Assembly: GCA_964402175.1 (NCBI GenBank) | Contig: CAYOBN010000001.1 | Coordinates: 146,645-210,644, forward strand | DNA length: 64,000 nt | Reading direction: 5' to 3' | From: JAWKUK01 sp964402175 | Lineage (GTDB): Bacteria; Planctomycetota; UBA1135; GCA-002686595 | Shown here: positions 41,312-50,139 of the stretch, piece by piece | Layout of the letters: each line of letters starts with the position of its first letter | Numbering within the stretch: position 1 is the first letter of the stretch | The notes under the pieces: generated by a model | Databases searched by the model: none | Told to the model about the DNA's origin: nothing | The model's input: the letters and a program-made list of their open reading frames with translations, nothing else | Made by a program: the position numbers and the translations under genes

Positions 41312-43614
41312 GAAGCCCCTCCGCGTGCGAAGCGCCGCAGCGACAGCGAGCTCATGAGGACCGAGACGCTCGACAGGGACATCGCGAGGCTCGCGAACAT
41401 CGGCGACAGCGACCAGCCGGTCCACGGCTCGAGGACCCCGGCGGCGATGGGTATCCCGACCACGTTGTAGATCGAAGCCCACAGCAAGTTCCTGCGGATC
41501 GTGCGCAGCGTGGCGCGCGCCAGATCGAGGGCTCGCACGAGCGCCTCGAGGCCCCCGCCCAGCAGCGCCACATCGGAGGCAGCCAGCGCGATGTCCGTTC
41601 CGCTGCCCAGGGCGATGCCGATGTGGGCAGATGCGAGAGCCTCCGCGTCGTTCACTCCATCGCCGATCATCGCGACATGACGGCCCGCGGCCCGCGATTC
41701 GTGCACGAGAGCGGCTTTGGCGGCGGGTGAGAGTTCGGCGTGCACTTCGTCGATCCCGAGCTCGCGCGCCACACGCGCTGCTGTCGCCGCTCGATCGCCG
41801 GTCAGAATCGCGGGCTCGACGCCCCGCGCACGCAGCGCGGCGATCGTTGCGGCGGCGTCGGCTCGGAGCGTATCGGCGAGGCCGATCACCCCGACCACGC
41901 TGCGATCGAAGGCGACCAGCACGGGCGTCACGCCGCCCTCGGCCAAACGCGCCGCTTCTGGCTCTGCCGCGGACGTATCGAGTCCGACCGCGGCGAACCA
42001 ACGCGCCGTCCCCACACGCACGAGCGCGCCGCCCACGCGCCCCTCGACGCCCGCGCCGATCGATGCTACGAACTCTTCGCAGCGCGGAAGGACCAAGTCG
42101 CGCGCCGCTGCCTCCGCGACGAGCGCGCGCGCAAGCGGATGTTCGCTCTTCTGCTCGACCGCGGCCGCGCGACGCAAGACGCGTGCGCTGTCTGCGCCTC
42201 CGAGAGCGACGACCGAAGTCACTCGCGGCCGCCCCTCCGTCAGCGTCCCCGTCTTGTCGAAGAGCGCTCGGTCGAGGCGCGCCGCCGCTTCGAGCGCCTC
42301 GCCGCCCTTGAACAGGATCCCGAGCTCCGCGCCCCGCGCCGTCCCCACTGCGATCGCCGCAGGTGTCGCCAGTCCCAGCGCGCACGGGCAAGCGATCACG
42401 AGCACCGCGACCGCGCGCTCCAACGCGACACCGGCGCCAACTCCGAGTGCCAGCCACACGAGCGCCGTGATCAGCGCGATGCCCAGCACCGCTGGCACGA
42501 ACACCGCAGCGACGCGGTCTGCCACGCGCGCGATGGGCGCGCGCGTCGCCTGGGCGGCTTCGACGGCCGACGCCATCCGCGCGATCAAGGTGTGTCCGCC
42601 AGTTCGGGTGATATGCACCGCGAGCGCTTCGATGCGCCCCTTGCGCTCGTCGCCAGCGACGAGCAACGCACCGCCGAACACGTCATCATCCGGCCCGCGG
42701 ACGACGGGCACGCTCTCGCCGGTCAGGAGAGACTCGTCCAACGCACCGCGCCCTTCGAGCACGACGCCGTCGCTCGGGATGCGCTCGCCCGGCCGCACGA
42801 TCACGATGTCTCCAGGCCTGAGCGCTTCGAGCGCGACCTCGGCCTCGGTCCCATCAGCATTCCGCCGCCGAGTTCGGGCCGGAACGAGCGCAACGAGCCC
42901 GCGGACGGCATCACCGAGCTTCGCACGGGCCCGCGACTCCAGCACCTTGCCGAACAACACGAACGCGATGATCGTCGCCGCGGCCTCGTAATAGAGGTGT
43001 CCGCCCCGAACGAGCGCCACACCCGAATAGCCCCAAGCGGCGAGCACACCGAGCGCGACGAGGCTGTGCATGTCCGCCGTGCGCGCGCGCGTGGCACGCC
43101 ATGCGAGCGCGAGGAGTTGACGTCCGGGTCCGAACACCGCCGCGGTCGTCAAGGCAGCCTGCGCCACGCGCCCAGCGGTCGTATGCGCGAAGGGCCAAGC
43201 GCCGTGCGCCATCGCCAGCGCCACCACGGGCAGCGCCAGCAGTGCGGCCCACGCGGCCGCACGAACGAGCTGCCGGCCTTCCTCGGCGGCTTGTGCCTCG
43301 CGCGCTCGAACCGCGTGTGCTCGCTGCGCTGGACCTTCGGGAGCGGCCCCCGTACCAAGCCCCCCGTCGGCCCGCGCGAGCTGCACGCTGTGGACGTCGT
43401 AGCCCGCAGCGCGCACCGCAGCCGCGAGCGACTCCGGCCCAGCGAGACCGGCGTCGAACTCGACACGCGCTCGCGACGTCGCGAGGTTGACCTCGGCGCG
43501 CCGAACGCCCGCCGCTTGGGTGAGCGCGCGCTCGACCCGGCCGACACACGCGGCACAGGTCAACCCGCCGAGCTCGAGGCGGACGATATTGACGTCGGAG
43601 GGAGCGGACTTCAT
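41308..43614 (-). CDS. copA: Copper-type P1B ATPase
   Basis: 768 aa from ATG at 43614. An N-terminal metal-binding domain has GGLTCAACVGRVERA (C20, C23). Eight membrane spans include the CPC motif in VIACPCALGLATPAAIA (409-411). The phosphorylation motif is DKTGTLTEGRP (D453). SEHPLARAL, AILTGDRAATAARVARELGI and MIGDGVNDAEALASA complete the P-type signature. It exports Cu(I) from the cytoplasm. A 545-nt upstream gap has no recognisable copper-regulator box. The pseudouridine synthase follows with an overlap. Confidence 0.95.
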   Translation of the reverse strand: MKSAPSDVNIVRLELGGLTCAACVGRVERALTQAAGVRRAEVNLATSRARVEFDAGLAGPESLAAAVRAAGYDVHSVQLARADGGLGTGAAPEGPAQRAHAVRAREAQAAEEGRQLVRAAAWAALLALPVVALAMAHGAWPFAHTTAGRVAQAALTTAAVFGPGRQLLALAWRATRARTADMHSLVALGVLAAWGYSGVALVRGGHLYYEAAATIIAFVLFGKVLESRARAKLGDAVRGLVALVPARTRRRNADGTEAEVALEALRPGDIVIVRPGERIPSDGVVLEGRGALDESLLTGESVPVVRGPDDDVFGGALLVAGDERKGRIEALAVHITRTGGHTLIARMASAVEAAQATRAPIARVADRVAAVFVPAVLGIALITALVWLALGVGAGVALERAVAVLVIACPCALGLATPAAIAVGTARGAELGILFKGGEALEAAARLDRALFDKTGTLTEGRPRVTSVVALGGADSARVLRRAAAVEQKSEHPLARALVAEAAARDLVLPRCEEFVASIGAGVEGRVGGALVRVGTARWFAAVGLDTSAAEPEAARLAEGGVTPVLVAFDRSVVGVIGLADTLRADAAATIAALRARGVEPAILTGDRAATAARVARELGIDEVHAELSPAAKAALVHESRAAGRHVAMIGDGVNDAEALASAHIGIALGSGTDIALAASDVALLGGGLEALVRALDLARATLRTIRRNLLWASIYNVVGIPIAAGVLEPWTGWSLSPMFASLAMSLSSVSVLMSSLSLRRFARGGAS

Positions 43615-44159
43615 GGGATGTACGTGCGCCAAGCCTCGCTTCGACGCTTGGGCGCGATGTACCGAAGACACTACCAGGGCCGAGACTTCGGAGGCGTCGA
43701 TCGACGACGGAGTGGAGCCCAAATGAGGCGTGCTGGCTTGGGTGTGCCGAATCAAAAGGCTAGGATCGACCGCCAGCGCGCCGGTGCCGCTCGATGCCGC
43801 CAAACTGGGCGAAATCGACTCTTCGGACGAGCCATGTCGAGCGCTCGCACCGCCGCACTGGGGCCCGGAGCGGCTCTGGCGGTTCGCTCTCGCGGCGCGA
43901 CTCGTTCACTTCTCTGCGACGCGCGCGTGATCGCTCGGCGCGTTGGGCGGCGGCTGGCCGCACCTGTAAGCCTTGCGCGAGAGCTCGTCAACGTCGCGGG
44001 GCTGGCGCCAATCCGGAGCAGCGTGTTCGACCGCAGCCCGACGGCCCCGGGTCCGTTACCAGACCTGGCCGCAGTCCATTCGGCGCCCGGGAGCCCGAGA
44101 AAGCGACCCCGGTCGCACCCCGAGGGGAAGCCGTTTGCGGTATCGTCGTCTCATTGCCC
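43615..44159. other. Divergent region between copA and the GDP-mannose dehydratase-like gene
   Basis: 545 nt. Six-frame reading gives only short or shadow frames with no recognisable start signals or domain character. It must hold both promoters. I see a short inverted repeat (ccaagc...gcttgg) near 43632-43653, in the copA leader, but no match to CueR, CsoR or CopY operators. Confidence 0.5.
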
Positions 44160-45194
44160 ATGGCGCAGGAGCTCCCGCCGTCGTCGAAGCCAGCAGCGAG
44201 GCGCGCGCTCATCACCGGCGTGACGGGTCAAGACGGCTCGTACCTGGCGGAGTTCCTGCTGGAGAAGGGCTACGAGGTGTACGGGCTCGTGCGCCGGACC
44301 AGCGCGCCGCGCCATGACCGGATCGCGCACCTCGAAGGGCGGCTGCGCCTCGTCGCGGGCGACCTGACGGACCAGGGCAGCCTGATCCGCGCGCTCGATC
44401 TATGCCAGCCGGACGAGGTCTACAACCTGGCAGCCCAGAGCTTCGTGCCCACGTCGTGGAGCGAGCCGGTCTCGACGGCGGAGGTGACCGCCCTCGGGCC
44501 GCTGCGGCTCCTCGAAGCGCTGCGCCAGGTCGGCTGCGGCGCGCGCTTCTACCAGGCCTCGACGTCGGAGATGTTCGGCAAGGCCCCGGGGCCGCAGCGC
44601 GAGGAGACACCGTTCCACCCCCGCTCGCCCTACGGCGTCGCCAAGGTCTTTGCGCACTTCGCGACGGTGAACCACCGCGAGTCCTACGGGACCTTCGCCG
44701 TTTCGGGCATCCTCTTCAACCACGAATCGCCGCGGCGCGGCGAGGAATTCGTCACCCGTAAAGTGACCCGCGCGGTCGGGCGTATCGCAGCCGGCACCCA
44801 GCGGGAGCTGCGCCTCGGCAACCTCGAAGCGCGCCGGGATTGGGGCGCCGCGAGCGATTTTGTGCGGGCGATGTGGCTGATGCTGCAGCAGCCCGAACCA
44901 CGGGATTTTGTCGTGGGCACGGGGGTAACCCGCAGCGTGCGCGAGCTGGTGGAACTCGCGTTCCAATGCGTGGGACTCGATTGGCGGCGTCACGTGCGGA
45001 TCGACGAGGACCTCCTGCGCCCCGCAGAGGTCGACCACCTCGTCGCCGATGCCAGCCGCGCCCGCGAAGGGCTGGGCTGGCGCCCGGAGGTGCCCTTCGA
45101 ATCCCTGATCCGTGACATGGTGGCACACGATGTGGCGCTGGCGAGCCGGGAGGCCGGGTCTCAAATCGCGTCACAAGCGCCGCCCGTCAGATGA
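44160..45194 (+). CDS. gmd: GDP-mannose 4,6-dehydratase-like NAD(P)-dependent sugar dehydratase
   Basis: 344 aa from ATG at 44160; the frame is open upstream, but without start features. Extended SDR: Rossmann motif ALITGVTGQDGSYLAEFLLE (GxTGxDG), the arginine loop EVYGLVRRTSAP, catalytic segment FYQASTSEMFGK with Y158xxxK162 in SPYGVAKVFAHF, and NHESPRRGEEFVTRKVTRAV, all typical of GMD. It makes GDP-4-keto-6-deoxymannose for surface glycans. No other glycan genes flank it, so the pathway is unknown. Confidence 0.9.
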   Translation: MAQELPPSSKPAARRALITGVTGQDGSYLAEFLLEKGYEVYGLVRRTSAPRHDRIAHLEGRLRLVAGDLTDQGSLIRALDLCQPDEVYNLAAQSFVPTSWSEPVSTAEVTALGPLRLLEALRQVGCGARFYQASTSEMFGKAPGPQREETPFHPRSPYGVAKVFAHFATVNHRESYGTFAVSGILFNHESPRRGEEFVTRKVTRAVGRIAAGTQRELRLGNLEARRDWGAASDFVRAMWLMLQQPEPRDFVVGTGVTRSVRELVELAFQCVGLDWRRHVRIDEDLLRPAEVDHLVADASRAREGLGWRPEVPFESLIRDMVAHDVALASREAGSQIASQAPPVR

Positions 45195-45351
45195 GCGGCC
45201 GACGAGATCGTCGGATCTGAGTTGCGCCGATGGCCAGAGCGGGGGACGCTTAAGGGCGGTAGGTCCAGCCTCCGCTGTGCCGTAACCCATCCATCCCGAC
45301 AGGCGAGTTGCCGCCTGTTCACGGTCTCGCGATCGACTCCTCACTCCACCC

Positions 45352-46827
45352 ATGCAGATGAACACCCTCACGCGCGGTTTCGCGCTCGCACTCGCCACCG
45401 CTGGCGCGGCCGCGGCCCAGAACGACGAGTGCGCAACCGCGACCGTCATCGCCGTCAACGTTGCCACGCCGTTCGACACGACCGCCGCCACCCTCAGCCC
45501 CGAAGCGTGGCCGTGCGCGGCGAGCAGCGCGCCTGACGTGTGGTTCCGTTACACCCCCCCGGCGGGCGGCGCGACGGCGACCGTCTCCCTCTGCGGCGGC
45601 GCCACCTACGACACGGCCCTGCAGATCCTGTCGGGTTCTTGCGCGACCCTGACCAGCGTCGCGTGCAACGACGACTTCTGCGGTCTCCAGAGTGAGATCA
45701 CCTTCAACGCCGCCGGCGGCACCACCTACTTCATCCGCGTCGGCGGCTTCGGCAGCACCGCGGCTGGCGCGGGTACGGTGCTCGTGACCGAGGCGGGCCC
45801 GCCCCCGCCGCCGAGCCTCGGGATGGTCGACACCCTCGCGGGCACCTGGATCGACATCTCCGGCACCGGCACCCCGCTCAGCCTCGCGGACGATGCGGAG
45901 GTCGACATTCCGACGACGATCGGCAACTCGCTCTTCCCGTCCGGCGTCGCCCGCGTCGGCTCGAACGGCGGCGTGCGCTTTGCGGGTACGGGCCTCGATC
46001 TCGGATTCACGAACGCGGCGATCCCGGCGGCGGCTGCGTTCGGACTGACGAGCCAGTCGCTGCTGCCCTTCTGGGATGACATCAACACCGCCAACGGCAC
46101 CGTCGGCGAGATCTACTGGCAGGAGACCCAGGGTCGCCTGATCGTCCAGTGGCAAGCGGCCGGCTTCTTCGGCGCCGCTTCGGAAACGGCGACGTTCCAG
46201 CTCCAGGTCCCGAGCACGGGTCCGGCGTTCGCCCAGTTCCTGTACCAGGACGTCGCGGGTGCCCGCGCAGCCAACGGTGGCAGCGCGACGGTCGGCTACC
46301 AGTCGGGCGGCGTCCAGAACGACGTCCAGTGGAGCTTCAACTCGGGCGTGATCAACAACAACACCGTGCTCTCGCTCGTCCCGCTCGGCAACATCGGCGT
46401 CGGTACGAACTACTGCACGGCGAACGCGAACTCGACCGGTCAGACCGGCGTGATCTCCGGCTCGGGCAGCGCGTCGATCGCGGCGAACGACCTGACGCTC
46501 GAGGCGTCGAACCTGCCGAACAACGCGTTCGGCTTCTTCATCACGAGCCTCACGCAGGGCAGCACCCCGAACCCGGGCGGCAGCGCGGGTATCCTCTGCC
46601 TGGGCGGTCAGATCGGCCGCTACGTCGGCGCGGGTCAGATCAAGAACACCGGCACGACCGGGTCCTTCGAGCTGCTCCTGAACCTGAACCAGATCCCGTC
46701 GCCGGGTGGCTTCGTCACCGCGGTCACGGGCCAGACGCGCAACTTCCAGGCGTGGCACCGCGACGTCAGCGGCGGCGCGGCGACCTCGAACTTCACGAAC
46801 GGCCTCGCGGTCACGTTCCAGAACTGA
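45352..46827 (+). CDS. Secreted modular protein with PFWDD module and C-terminal YC-LC module
   Basis: 491 aa. Signal peptide 1-22 (LALATAGAAAAQ). A PPC-like beta domain (about 24-150, with APDVWFRYTPPAGGATATVS) and a proline linker precede the PFWDD module (about 158-343: GTWIDISGTGTPLSLADDAE, LLPFWDDINTANGTVGEIYW, LIVQWQAAGFF). The C-terminal YC-LC module (354-491) has YCTANANSTGQTG, GILCLGGQIGRYVGAGQIKN and NFQAWHRDVSGGAATSNFTN. The last two modules recur in genes at 50140 and 59282. Probably an extracellular adhesive or matrix protein. A 19-bp terminator follows. Confidence 0.85.
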   Translation: MQMNTLTRGFALALATAGAAAAQNDECATATVIAVNVATPFDTTAATLSPEAWPCAASSAPDVWFRYTPPAGGATATVSLCGGATYDTALQILSGSCATLTSVACNDDFCGLQSEITFNAAGGTTYFIRVGGFGSTAAGAGTVLVTEAGPPPPPSLGMVDTLAGTWIDISGTGTPLSLADDAEVDIPTTIGNSLFPSGVARVGSNGGVRFAGTGLDLGFTNAAIPAAAAFGLTSQSLLPFWDDINTANGTVGEIYWQETQGRLIVQWQAAGFFGAASETATFQLQVPSTGPAFAQFLYQDVAGARAANGGSATVGYQSGGVQNDVQWSFNSGVINNNTVLSLVPLGNIGVGTNYCTANANSTGQTGVISGSGSASIAANDLTLEASNLPNNAFGFFITSLTQGSTPNPGGSAGILCLGGQIGRYVGAGQIKNTGTTGSFELLLNLNQIPSPGGFVTAVTGQTRNFQAWHRDVSGGAATSNFTNGLAVTFQN

Positions 46828-46878
46828 CCGGTCGCAGCGGAGTGGGAGGCCCAGCCGTCCTGCTTCGCTGACCAGAGT

Positions 46879-46920
46879 GCAGCGCGCCCCTGGCGACTTC
46901 GGTCGCCAGGGGCGCGCTGC
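46879..46920 (+). terminator. Strong 19-bp terminator after the secreted protein gene
   Basis: Arms 46879-46897 and 46902-46920 pair perfectly over 19 bp around a TTCG tetraloop, followed by GTTT. It lies about 50 nt after the stop codon and 30 nt before the phosphoesterase start. Confidence 0.9.
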
Positions 46921-46951
46921 GTTTAGCGGCGCACACGCTACCCTCGAATGC

Positions 46952-47611
46952 ATGGTGCGCCTCGTCCTACTCAGTGACACCCACGGACTCCACGGCGACG
47001 TGCGGGTGCCCGACGGCGACGTGCTGGTCCACGCCGGCGACATGAGCCGCAGCGGCCGCCCGCGGGAGATCGAGGCCTTCGCGCGCTTCCTCGCGTTCCG
47101 CCCCCACACGCACAAGGTCGTGATCGCTGGCAACCACGACTTCATGTTCGAACGCGACCCAGTGGAAGCCGAAGGGCTCCTCGCACCCGTCGCGACCTAC
47201 CTCCGCGACAGTGAGGTCACGCTGCTGGGGCTGCGCTTCTGGGGCTCGCCGTGGCAACCCTGGTTCCACGACTGGGCGTTCAACCTGCCCCGTGGCGCCG
47301 CGCTCGCGGAGAAATGGGCGCTCGTTCCGAGCGGGATCGATGTCCTCGTCACGCACGGCCCGCCGCACGGCATCCTCGATGAAGCGCGTTATGGTGGTCC
47401 CGTCGGCTGCGAAGCGCTGCGCGCCGCGCTGCCACAGATCGCGCCGAAGCTGCACGTCTTCGGCCATATCCACGAGGCCTACGGCAGCGAGCGCTTCGGC
47501 GCGACCCTGTGCGTGAACGCGAGCACGTGCAACCTGGCGTATGCCCCCGTCCACCCGCCGGTGGTCGTCGACATCGACGGGGGCACCTGCGAGCTCGTCA
47601 CGTCACCGTGA
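46952..47611 (+). CDS. Calcineurin-like metallophosphoesterase
   Basis: 219 aa from ATG at 46952, just after the terminator; the same frame is open into the preceding gene, but no start lies there. The metal-binding motifs are complete: LLSDTHG (D, H), VHAGDM (D), IAGNHDFMF (N, H), VTHGPPHG (H), FGHIHEAYG (GHxH). It has the size of the UPF0046/MPPED-like group. Cytoplasmic, since it has no signal. Substrate unknown. Confidence 0.88.
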   Translation: MVRLVLLSDTHGLHGDVRVPDGDVLVHAGDMSRSGRPREIEAFARFLAFRPHTHKVVIAGNHDFMFERDPVEAEGLLAPVATYLRDSEVTLLGLRFWGSPWQPWFHDWAFNLPRGAALAEKWALVPSGIDVLVTHGPPHGILDEARYGGPVGCEALRAALPQIAPKLHVFGHIHEAYGSERFGATLCVNASTCNLAYAPVHPPVVVDIDGGTCELVTSP

Positions 47612-47612
47612 A

Positions 47613-47954
47613 TCAGCGGGCCGACCGCAACAAGTAGCGCACCATCTCGATGTCCTCGACGCTGTCGCCGTCGCCGTGGTCGACGAGGAACTCCAGCATT
47701 GAGAGCGCCGCGAGCAGAGGCTCCTCGCCGCGCAGCGGCGGGGTCAGCTCTTCGACGGGGTGGCACATCGCGCAGTGGACCTCGTAGAGCGCGCGCCCAG
47801 CGTCCGACTCAGAATCTGGCGCGTTACCCGCTGATGGCTCGGGCTCGACGGCTGCCTCACTGCGCGGCTGCACAAGCCACGCGACGAGCGCCGCGGAACC
47901 GACGAGGAACAGCGAGAACGAGCCAGCAGCGAGACGTACGTGCGAGAGGCGCAT
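47613..47954 (-). CDS. Membrane-anchored single-haem c-type cytochrome
   Basis: 113 aa. An N-terminal span (GSFSLFLVGSAALVAWLVQP) works as anchor or uncleaved signal. After an acidic linker, ALYEVHCAMCHPVEELTPPL holds the haem motif CAMCH (61-65). Only about 40 residues follow, including DHGDGDSVEDIEMVRYLLRS, and an axial Met may lie in this part (M86 or M104). It starts 15 nt after the flavocytochrome gene stop and is likely its electron partner. Confidence 0.8.
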   Translation of the reverse strand: MRLSHVRLAAGSFSLFLVGSAALVAWLVQPRSEAAVEPEPSAGNAPDSESDAGRALYEVHCAMCHPVEELTPPLRGEEPLLAALSMLEFLVDHGDGDSVEDIEMVRYLLRSAR

Positions 47955-47969
47955 AGGGCTTCCGTTCCG

Positions 47970-49262
47970 TCAGACCATGTCGAAACGCTCGGTGTGTACA
48001 CGGGACGACGGCAGCCCGAGCTGACTCGCGAGCCGATCGACCGCGTCCATCATGGGACCTGGGCCGCAGACGAACATGTGCGCAAAGCGCAGATCCTCGG
48101 GCAGATGTCGGCGCAGGATCTCGAGAGTGAGTCGCCCTGACTCCGCACCGTCATCGGGCTGCGGCGACTCGAACACGGGCACCACGCGCAGCTCGAGCTC
48201 CTGCTCGAGCGCGCGCAGCTCATCGAGGAACATCGCTCGGCTGCGGTCGTAAGCGGCGAAGAACAGCGTCGCGGGGCGGCGATCTCCGCGGTCGCGCATC
48301 GCGAGCAGGATCGAGCGCATCGGAGAGACTCCGATGCCCCCCGCGACCAGGATCAAGCGCTGGGCAGCGACGAGATCGCTCGTGAAGGCCCCATACGGAC
48401 CGTCGAGGCGCACCCTGACGCCCGGCGCGAGCGCCGGGACCGTACGCCCGGACCAATCCCCGAGGTCCTTGATCGCGAGCTCGACGGTGCGACCACCGTC
48501 GAGCTCGGGCGACGACGCGATGGTGATCGGGTGTTCCTCCGCGTAGATCCCACGGCGTCCGGTGGCGATCCACACGTACTGGCCCGGCGCAAAGCGCAGC
48601 CCCGTAGAACCGACCGCGCGCAGCACGAGAGTGCGGGTGCTGCCCGCTTCGACGCGATTCGCGACGACCTCCCACGGCCGCCGGCGCGCGAGCAGAGGGC
48701 GGCCGACACGTTGCCACATGAGGAGCGCGATCCCGAGCGCCACGTACCCGAACACCACCCCGCGCGAGACTCCATCGTCCCTGCGCAGCGGCAACAGCGC
48801 GTGCCACGCCATCGCACCCAGCACGGCGAGCGCCAGCAGGCGGTGCGTGAGGAGCCACAGCTCGTACGAGAGGCGCAGCCGACGGCGAACGACCGAGGTC
48901 ACACACAGGACCACCGCGGCCCACAGTGCGATCGCACCCGAGCGCTCCAGCGGCGAGCTCGCGGTGGGGTCGGGGACGCCGGGGGCCAGGAGCCCGACGT
49001 GCGCGACAGTGATCCCGAGCGCGACGAACGCCATCGCCCGGTGGAACATCAAGAGCGCGTCGGACCCGAACGCCGCGGCGGCTGCGCGGACGCGCGTCAC
49101 GAGCGCGAACTCGACGGCGAAGAGCCCGAGCGCCACCCAGCCGAGCGCCGCGCCGAAGGCCGCTGCAAAGCCACCCCACGTCGCGGCCCGCTCGACGGCG
49201 GCAAACCCGAGCGGAGCGAGGACAGCGACCGTCAACGCGACGAGCCAAGCGAAGGACCGCAT
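47970..49262 (-). CDS. Ferric-reductase-like transmembrane flavocytochrome (NAD(P)H oxidoreductase)
   Basis: 430 aa from ATG at 49262, chosen over an upstream Met without signal features. About six membrane spans lie within residues 3-195, with haem-ligand candidates in LMFHRAMAFVALGITVAHVG and LTHRLLALAVLGAMAWHALL. Then comes a ferredoxin-reductase-type FAD domain (RFAPGQYVWIATG, EEHPITIASSPE) and NAD(P) domain (ILVAGGIGVSPMRSILLAMR, HMFVCGPGPMMDAVDRLASQ). It moves electrons from NAD(P)H across the membrane. The adjacent small cytochrome c probably takes them. Divergent from the lipoprotein at 49384. Confidence 0.88.
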   Translation of the reverse strand: MRSFAWLVALTVAVLAPLGFAAVERAATWGGFAAAFGAALGWVALGLFAVEFALVTRVRAAAAAFGSDALLMFHRAMAFVALGITVAHVGLLAPGVPDPTASSPLERSGAIALWAAVVLCVTSVVRRRLRLSYELWLLTHRLLALAVLGAMAWHALLPLRRDDGVSRGVVFGYVALGIALLMWQRVGRPLLARRRPWEVVANRVEAGSTRTLVLRAVGSTGLRFAPGQYVWIATGRRGIYAEEHPITIASSPELDGGRTVELAIKDLGDWSGRTVPALAPGVRVRLDGPYGAFTSDLVAAQRLILVAGGIGVSPMRSILLAMRDRGDRRPATLFFAAYDRSRAMFLDELRALEQELELRVVPVFESPQPDDGAESGRLTLEILRRHLPEDLRFAHMFVCGPGPMMDAVDRLASQLGLPSSRVHTERFDMV

Positions 49263-49383
49263 CGCGTGACATCCTCCACCTGCGGCGCGATCGAGCAACC
49301 CTTAGTGCGCGATTCGGTGTCGAATGCGACGCGGCCTTACGCTGGATTGCATCGCACACTCCCGCGACTACGAACATCACCCC

Positions 49384-49959
49384 ATGCCGTCACGACGCCT
49401 CACGCTCTCCCTGGCCGCCGCCGCGGCGCTCGCCTTGACCCTGGGCCTCGGCTCGTGCCGGGCGACCTATCCGAACCAGGCGGTCACGGGCGCAGCCTTC
49501 CCGACGGTGACCGCGCGCGCGCTGGACGGGGTCGAGCAGCCGCTGCCGGGGGCGCTCGCGGGGGCCCCCGCGGTGCTGCTGTTGGGCTACGTGCAAGGGG
49601 CCCAGTTCGACGCGGACCGCTGGCTGCTGGGCCTCCTGCAGGCCGAGCTGCCGGTGCGGATCGCCGAGGTGCCCGCGGCGCGCGGCTTCGTCCCGTGGCT
49701 GATCCGCGGGACGATCGACGGCGGCATGCGGGCGGGGATCCCGTCAGAGGATTGGGGCGTCGTCTGGACCGTCTACGGGGACGACGCGGATCGCCTCCAG
49801 CGCTTCACCGGCAACGAGGGCCCGAGGAATGTGCGGGTGCTGTTGCTCGACGCGACGGGGCGCGTGGTCTGGGCCCACGATCGAGGCTACTCGGCGGGGA
49901 CGCTCCTGGCGCTGCGGGAGGCGCTCGGGGCGCTCAGCACGGGCGCTGTCCCAAATTGA
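49384..49959 (+). CDS. Thioredoxin-fold lipoprotein without active-site cysteines
   Basis: 191 aa from ATG at 49384 with lipobox LGLGSC (Cys at about 25). The mature part begins AVTGAAFPTVTARALDG, like the N-terminus of AhpC/TlpA proteins, then AVLLLGYVQGAQFDADRWLL, where a CxxC would sit but is absent, and a late NVRVLLLDATGRVVWAHDRG strand pair. Similar thioredoxin-like folds without Cys occur in ATP10-type assembly factors. Role unknown. Confidence 0.6.
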   Translation: MPSRRLTLSLAAAAALALTLGLGSCRATYPNQAVTGAAFPTVTARALDGVEQPLPGALAGAPAVLLLGYVQGAQFDADRWLLGLLQAELPVRIAEVPAARGFVPWLIRGTIDGGMRAGIPSEDWGVVWTVYGDDADRLQRFTGNEGPRNVRVLLLDATGRVVWAHDRGYSAGTLLALREALGALSTGAVPN

Positions 49960-50139
49960 GACGCGGACGCGCCACATGGCGGCAGGGAGGCCAGGGGCGA
50001 GACAGGCTTCGGGCAGATACCTAGGGGTTTGTGACACGGCCGTCAGGTTTTCTGGATACTGCAAGGCGCAGACCCACTGCGGGACCTGCGACTCCCTGTC
50101 TCCCTACTGCCGCGGCCCCATCTCCGGCCGCACCCTCCC

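Noticed and set aside
41740..44223. 827-aa open frame on the plus strand
   Set aside because: Antisense to the copper ATPase, with low-complexity Arg/His-rich composition.
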